The position numbers were made by a program, and so were the translations under genes. Source: Candidatus Brocadia sp. WS118 (lineage in GTDB: Bacteria > Planctomycetota > Brocadiia > Brocadiales > Brocadiaceae). From it: a stretch of DNA of 41,895 nt. The DNA is taken from contig PHFX01000163.1 in the NCBI GenBank assembly GCA_007618135.1, positions 1 through 41,895 on the forward strand, read 5' to 3'. Shown here one piece after another: positions 41,553-41,895 of this stretch. The notes under the pieces are model-generated. The model searched no databases, was not told where the DNA came from, and worked only from the letters and a program-made list of their open reading frames with translations. Positions within the stretch are counted from its first letter, which is position 1. Each line of letters starts with the position of its first letter.

Positions 41553-41895
41553 GACTACCATTGCGTAATTTACAAGGATAAATTCAAAAATCAGATCTGT
41601 TTCATCGCCCATATCCTTACCGGATATGATTCGATGACAAGGTTACCATTTCAGACTGCCGAAAACAATAAATCAGGTATTTAAGGAATGCAATGAAAAC
41701 CCTGTTCTTCTGTCAGCAAGTATTTCACAACCCCCTTGCCCCCTTTCTTAACTTACAGTTGGACAAATATTTTGCTGGACAAATCATCCATAATCAGATT
41801 GAGGTATACCCATTGTAAGGGAAACACCTATCAAAATATCAGCAAGCCTTCGTATTCCCCGCCACATTACTTCCACACCAGGTTCTCTCTCTTTG
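41553..41895. other. Right-end non-coding region
   Basis: 343 bases without a convincing gene. It contains a C-rich stretch (41725-41745, like 36720-36755) and TTTGCTGGACAAAT (41771-41784), also present at 33143-33156. Nothing else is assigned. Confidence 0.4.

Overview
The window most likely comes from an anammox planctomycete of the Brocadia/Kuenenia/Jettenia group. The main reason is the first, truncated gene: its product matches what I remember of the C-terminus of anammox octahaem hydroxylamine oxidoreductase. An 11-haem membrane cytochrome, a dihaem peroxidase, several secreted TPR proteins, and many TTG/GTG starts with clear Shine-Dalgarno sites fit this. The assignment is by recall and reading, not by database search.

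Positions 1-14977 are core-like. They hold the end of the hydroxylamine oxidoreductase gene with a strong terminator, two adjacent TPR genes, a zinc-ribbon/TPR/SUMF1 protein, an undecahaem cytochrome that looks like a NapC/NrfH module joined to a HAO-like haem region, aconitase, a secreted LamG-like protein, accA and pssA on the minus strand, a lipoprotein, and a two-gene unit encoding an FMN-binding/ApbE fusion and a small membrane protein.

Positions 15000-21600 are rich in repeats. A sigma70-like promoter drives a cyclic-di-GMP-I (GEMM) riboswitch and a terminator, but no coding region follows for about 930 bases. A secreted DUF1566 gene comes next, then a REP-associated tyrosine transposase (RAYT) between paired REP sequences, then a large secreted repeat protein whose reading frame is broken by an 83-base palindromic insert.

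Positions 21600-30316 return to housekeeping and stress genes: tyrA, a PurL carrying two PurS-like modules at its N-terminus, a SprT-like/DUF2786 metalloprotease, a transglutaminase-like cysteine protease, cytochrome c peroxidase, and a double-CDGSH protein whose second cluster motif has Cys in place of His.

Positions 30400-41895 are an accessory region. It contains an AbrB remnant, a VapBC-type pair, a DUF4160/DUF2442 pair, a decayed integron (integrase pseudogene, inverted-repeat att region, one cassette with a recognisable attC), a 377-bp MITE with perfect 25-bp inverted ends, HigBA, a radical SAM enzyme, an MBL-fold hydrolase, a pentapeptide protein, an HU protein, a RAYT remnant, a free-standing LAGLIDADG endonuclease and a second VapBC. 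At least six families of short palindromic repeats recur between genes. I saw no tRNA, rRNA or CRISPR array.
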